Below, piece after piece: positions 5,314 through 7,329 of a DNA stretch of 7,329 nt. The notes beneath the pieces are model-generated. The model was given only the letters and a program-made list of their open reading frames with translations. It made no database searches and had not been told where the DNA came from. This stretch comes from JACQKT01 sp038063055 (GTDB taxonomy: Bacteria; Patescibacteriota; Minisyncoccia; UBA6257; 2-01-FULL-56-20), in contig JBBTVY010000012.1 in assembly GCA_038063055.1 (NCBI GenBank), positions 1 through 7,329 of the forward strand, read 5' to 3'. The position numbers were made by a program, and so were the translations under genes. Positions within the stretch are counted from its first letter, which is position 1; every line of letters begins with the position of its first letter.

Positions 5314-5685
5314 CTATTTTGGATTAAGCAGAGGATAAACGAAGTAGTATCCTACGAAAAAAACCGCGGCCAGCAATACCGCCAACAAAGAGAACAAAAA
5401 AATCGGCTCCGAAAAAAACGATTTTTGAGACGCCTGTGCAACAACGGGGGCGTCCGACCCGGAAGAATCGGATTGGAGATTTTCCATTTCTCTCGCGCGT
5501 TCTTTTTCCCGTTCTATTTGCGAAGAAAATTTAACGGCCCGCGGCTTCGGAACCAACCCGCCGCTCTCGGCGATGGAAGCCAGGTCGGAAGCCATCGTCC
5601 TGATTGTGATTTCGGACGGCGGAGGAGGAACGGCGGAACCGAAGTTCTGCTCGGAATTTGTTTTTGAAAATTGATTTTGGTCCAC
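5314..5685 (-). CDS. Small proline-rich single-pass membrane protein with IRTMASD motif
   Basis: 123 residues, function unknown. Segments in order: a polar N-terminus (1-18), a proline run (VPPPPSEI, 19-26), the motif IRTMASDLASIAESGG (28-43), a charged helix (IEREKERAREMEN, 57-69), a Ser/Asp-rich linker (71-79), and one strong membrane helix (about 93-118, PIFLFSLLAVLLAAVFFVGY) with only a few residues after it. There is no signal peptide, so the N-terminal 90 residues are expected in the cytoplasm with the C-terminus anchored. From memory, similar motif-plus-membrane-helix proteins occur in Parcubacteria without assigned function. The GTG start at 5683-5685 follows an extended -10 promoter; a stop codon lies in frame shortly upstream, and no better start exists. 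There is no Shine-Dalgarno. It forms its own transcription unit, ending at the hairpin at 5254-5283. Confidence 0.75.
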   Translation of the reverse strand: MDQNQFSKTNSEQNFGSAVPPPPSEITIRTMASDLASIAESGGLVPKPRAVKFSSQIEREKERAREMENLQSDSSGSDAPVVAQASQKSFFSEPIFLFSLLAVLLAAVFFVGYYFVYPLLNPK

Positions 5686-5705
5686 GGAAATAAAATATCG
5701 CTTTT

Positions 5706-5714
5706 ATTATACCA
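5706..5714 (-). promoter_or_regulatory. Extended -10 promoter of the small membrane protein gene
   Basis: The - strand reads TGGTATAAT: TATAAT (5711 down to 5706) with the TGn extension. A weak -35, TTAATA, lies at 5734-5729 with a 17-bp spacer. The expected start near 5699 leaves a leader of only about 13 nt before the GTG at 5685, so the mRNA would be nearly leaderless. Confidence 0.65.
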
Positions 5715-5719
5715 AGAGT

Positions 5720-5847
5720 GATATTAATTATTAATTACTAATTTCTAATTTCTAATTCCTAATTGACCTAATCAAACTCTAAATGAACTAATAATAGAAA
5801 ATTTTGAAATTGGTTATTGATTAGAAATTAGGTCAATTATTAATTAG
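5720..5847. repeat. AT-rich element: heptamer tandem repeats inside an inverted repeat
   Basis: Four tandem heptamers of the CTAATTT type run from 5738 to 5765 (CTAATTT, CTAATTT, CTAATTC, CTAATTG). The 12-mer AATTGACCTAAT at 5761-5772 is perfectly complementary to ATTAGGTCAATT at 5827-5838. CTAATCAA at 5768-5775 pairs with TTGATTAG at 5817-5824. The two arms differ by one heptamer (TTCTAAT), present only in the right arm. The element fills the gap between the pnp stop and the next - strand promoter and may help end the pnp transcript, although it has no GC-rich stem. Confidence 0.7.
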
Positions 5848-7329
5848 TTATTGTCCCGTCTGTTTCAGTGAAAGCCCGATGTGGCCGTCGACGTCCACGC
5901 GAATGATTTTTGCGCGCACGAAATCGCCAATTTTCACCACTTCATCAACGGTCTTTACGAAACCGTCTTTAAGTTCGGATATATGAATCATGCCGTCGCG
6001 GCCTCCGCCCAAATCGACGATGGCGCCGAAATCCAAAAGTTTTATGACTTTTCCCTCGACTATCTCGCCTACTTTGTATTCGCGGGTTAGTGTCTTTATC
6101 TCTTCCAGGGCTGCCTGGGATTTTTCCCGGTCTGTTCCTGAAATGAAAACTCTTCCGTCTTCCTCGATGTCGATACTGCCCAATCCGTATTTTTCGATGA
6201 GTCCGTTTATCATTTTCCCGCCCGGGCCGATAACCATTCCGATTTTGTCGGGATTAATCTGGAGCTGAATAATCGTCGGGGCGTAACCGGAAAGATTGGC
6301 GCGCGGAGACGGCAGAATGCCGCCCATAAACTTGAGAACATTCAGTCGGGCTTCTTTGGCCTGCGCCAGAGTTTTTTCTATTATTTCCTGGGTTAATCCT
6401 TCGATTTTGACGTCAAGCTGAACGGCCGTCACTCCGTCTTTGGTGCCGGCAACTTTGAAATCCATGCCTCCGTAGAAATCTTCGGGTCCCTGTATGTCCG
6501 TAAGAATTTTGTAGTTTCCCTGCCCGCCGACGACGATGCCCATGGCGATTCCGGCAACCGGTTTTTTCAGCGGCACGCCCGCGTCCATCAGCGAAAGCGT
6601 TGAGGCGCAAACCGTGGCCATCGAAGAAGAACCGTTCGAGGAAAGCGTCTCGGCGACTACGCGTATTGTGTAAGGAAATTCTTCCTGTGGGGGAATCAAT
6701 GGACGAAGCGCTTTTTCGGCGAGGGCTCCGTGCCCTATCTCGCGCCGGCCCGGTCCGCGGAAAAAACCGATTTCGCCGACCGAATAAGGCGGAAAATTAT
6801 AATGAAGCATAAAGCGCCTTTTGCCGGTTATTTCCATCGTTTCGATGAATTGCTCGGCTCCCGGAGCCGCGAGAGTCGTTACCGCGAGCGTCTGCGTGTT
6901 GCCGCGGATGAAAAGTCCGGAACCGTGCGTTCGTTCAAAAAGTTTGACTTCGCCGTCCAGATTTCTTACTTCGTTGAGCCGGCGGCCGTCGGGACGTTTC
7001 TCTTTTTCGAGAATGTTTTTCTGAACAATGGAATTAATGACGTCTTCCCAAACAAAATCGGCCGAGCGTTCGTCGAGCTTCTCCGAATTTCCGGAAAGGT
7101 GAGAAATGTATTCTTCGCGTAGTTTCGACATGGCCTCGTTGTATTCGAGCTTGTTCGGTTTGTATATCGCGCCCTCTATTTTATCCGCCAGAAACTTCTC
7201 CGCGGCGGCGCGGAAATCGGCATCCACCTCAAAAAGTTTCAAGTTTGATTTTTTTCTCCCATTTTCCTTCACGATGGCGCTCTGAAAATCAACCAGTTTG
7301 TCTATTTCTTTCTGGGCGATGGCGCAGGC
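5848..7329 (-). CDS. pnp: Polynucleotide phosphorylase, C-terminal part (5' end outside window)
   Basis: The - strand frame is open to the right edge, so the gene starts outside. The GTG at 7270-7272 is internal: 19 in-frame codons precede it, including AQKEIDKLVDFQSAI. Numbering from that GTG, the helical linker covers about 15-90 and the second RNase PH core about 93-320. Visible are RPDGR, RTHGSGLFIRGNTQTL, FMLHYNFPPYSVGE, RREIGHGALAEKAL, SSNGSSSMATVCAS (phosphate-binding region) and GGMDFKVAGTKDG. D265, D271 and K273 correspond to E. coli D486, D492 and K494. A KH domain follows with GPGG at 349-352, then an S1 domain at about 403-470. The protein ends right after S1, without a long tail. 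PNPase is a homotrimeric 3'-5' phosphorolytic exoribonuclease of the RNA degradation machinery. The first RNase PH core, about the first third, is missing only because of the window edge. Confidence 0.97.
   Translation of the reverse strand, partial: ACAIAQKEIDKLVDFQSAIVKENGRKKSNLKLFEVDADFRAAAEKFLADKIEGAIYKPNKLEYNEAMSKLREEYISHLSGNSEKLDERSADFVWEDVINSIVQKNILEKEKRPDGRRLNEVRNLDGEVKLFERTHGSGLFIRGNTQTLAVTTLAAPGAEQFIETMEITGKRRFMLHYNFPPYSVGEIGFFRGPGRREIGHGALAEKALRPLIPPQEEFPYTIRVVAETLSSNGSSSMATVCASTLSLMDAGVPLKKPVAGIAMGIVVGGQGNYKILTDIQGPEDFYGGMDFKVAGTKDGVTAVQLDVKIEGLTQEIIEKTLAQAKEARLNVLKFMGGILPSPRANLSGYAPTIIQLQINPDKIGMVIGPGGKMINGLIEKYGLGSIDIEEDGRVFISGTDREKSQAALEEIKTLTREYKVGEIVEGKVIKLLDFGAIVDLGGGRDGMIHISELKDGFVKTVDEVVKIGDFVRAKIIRVDVDGHIGLSLKQTGQ

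Noticed and set aside
5299..5667. A 122-codon + strand frame opposite the small membrane protein gene.
   Set aside because: Arginine-rich antisense shadow without motifs; the - strand frame has a promoter, a terminator, a membrane helix and a recognisable motif.

Overview
The window looks like a piece of a Candidate Phyla Radiation (Patescibacteria, probably Parcubacteria-like) chromosome. This is inferred from the gene set and style, not from a search. The signs are an ftsK, RodZ-like membrane protein, recA gene order, a Trp-repressor-superfamily regulator, a small proline-rich single-pass membrane protein with an IRTMASD motif, start codons without a Shine-Dalgarno sequence, and gaps full of palindromes.

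Left block, + strand (1-3486). It holds the 3' part of ftsK (DNA translocase, chromosome segregation), then a RodZ-like HTH/transmembrane/beta-domain protein, then a complete recA. Spacing suggests that the RodZ-like gene and recA (29 nt apart) are co-transcribed. The ftsK-to-RodZ gap holds a perfect 22-bp palindrome inside AT-rich imperfect arms.

Middle block (3487-5313) is clearly AT-richer where sampled and looks accessory. A repeat protein of three diverged units runs in frame right back to the recA stop codon without a start codon, so it looks 5'-truncated. Next comes a probable remnant of a HAM1/RdgB-type NTP pyrophosphatase, broken by a GC-rich palindrome, and then a 42-bp perfect palindrome acting as a two-way terminator. 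On the - strand there is a TrpR-superfamily regulator. Its extended -10 promoter is overlapped, at the -35 position, by a second copy of the 20-bp core of that terminator palindrome. This pair is the best candidate for something new: either an autoregulatory operator or a dispersed palindrome family. The stretch 4978-5251 has no convincing gene.

Right block, - strand (5314-7329). It holds the C-terminal two thirds of polynucleotide phosphorylase (second RNase PH core, KH, S1), running off the right edge. After an AT-rich element of heptamer repeats and inverted repeats comes a small membrane protein with its own extended -10 promoter and an intrinsic terminator.

The + and - strand blocks converge at the 42-bp palindrome. 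I see no tRNA, rRNA, CRISPR array or intact transposase gene.
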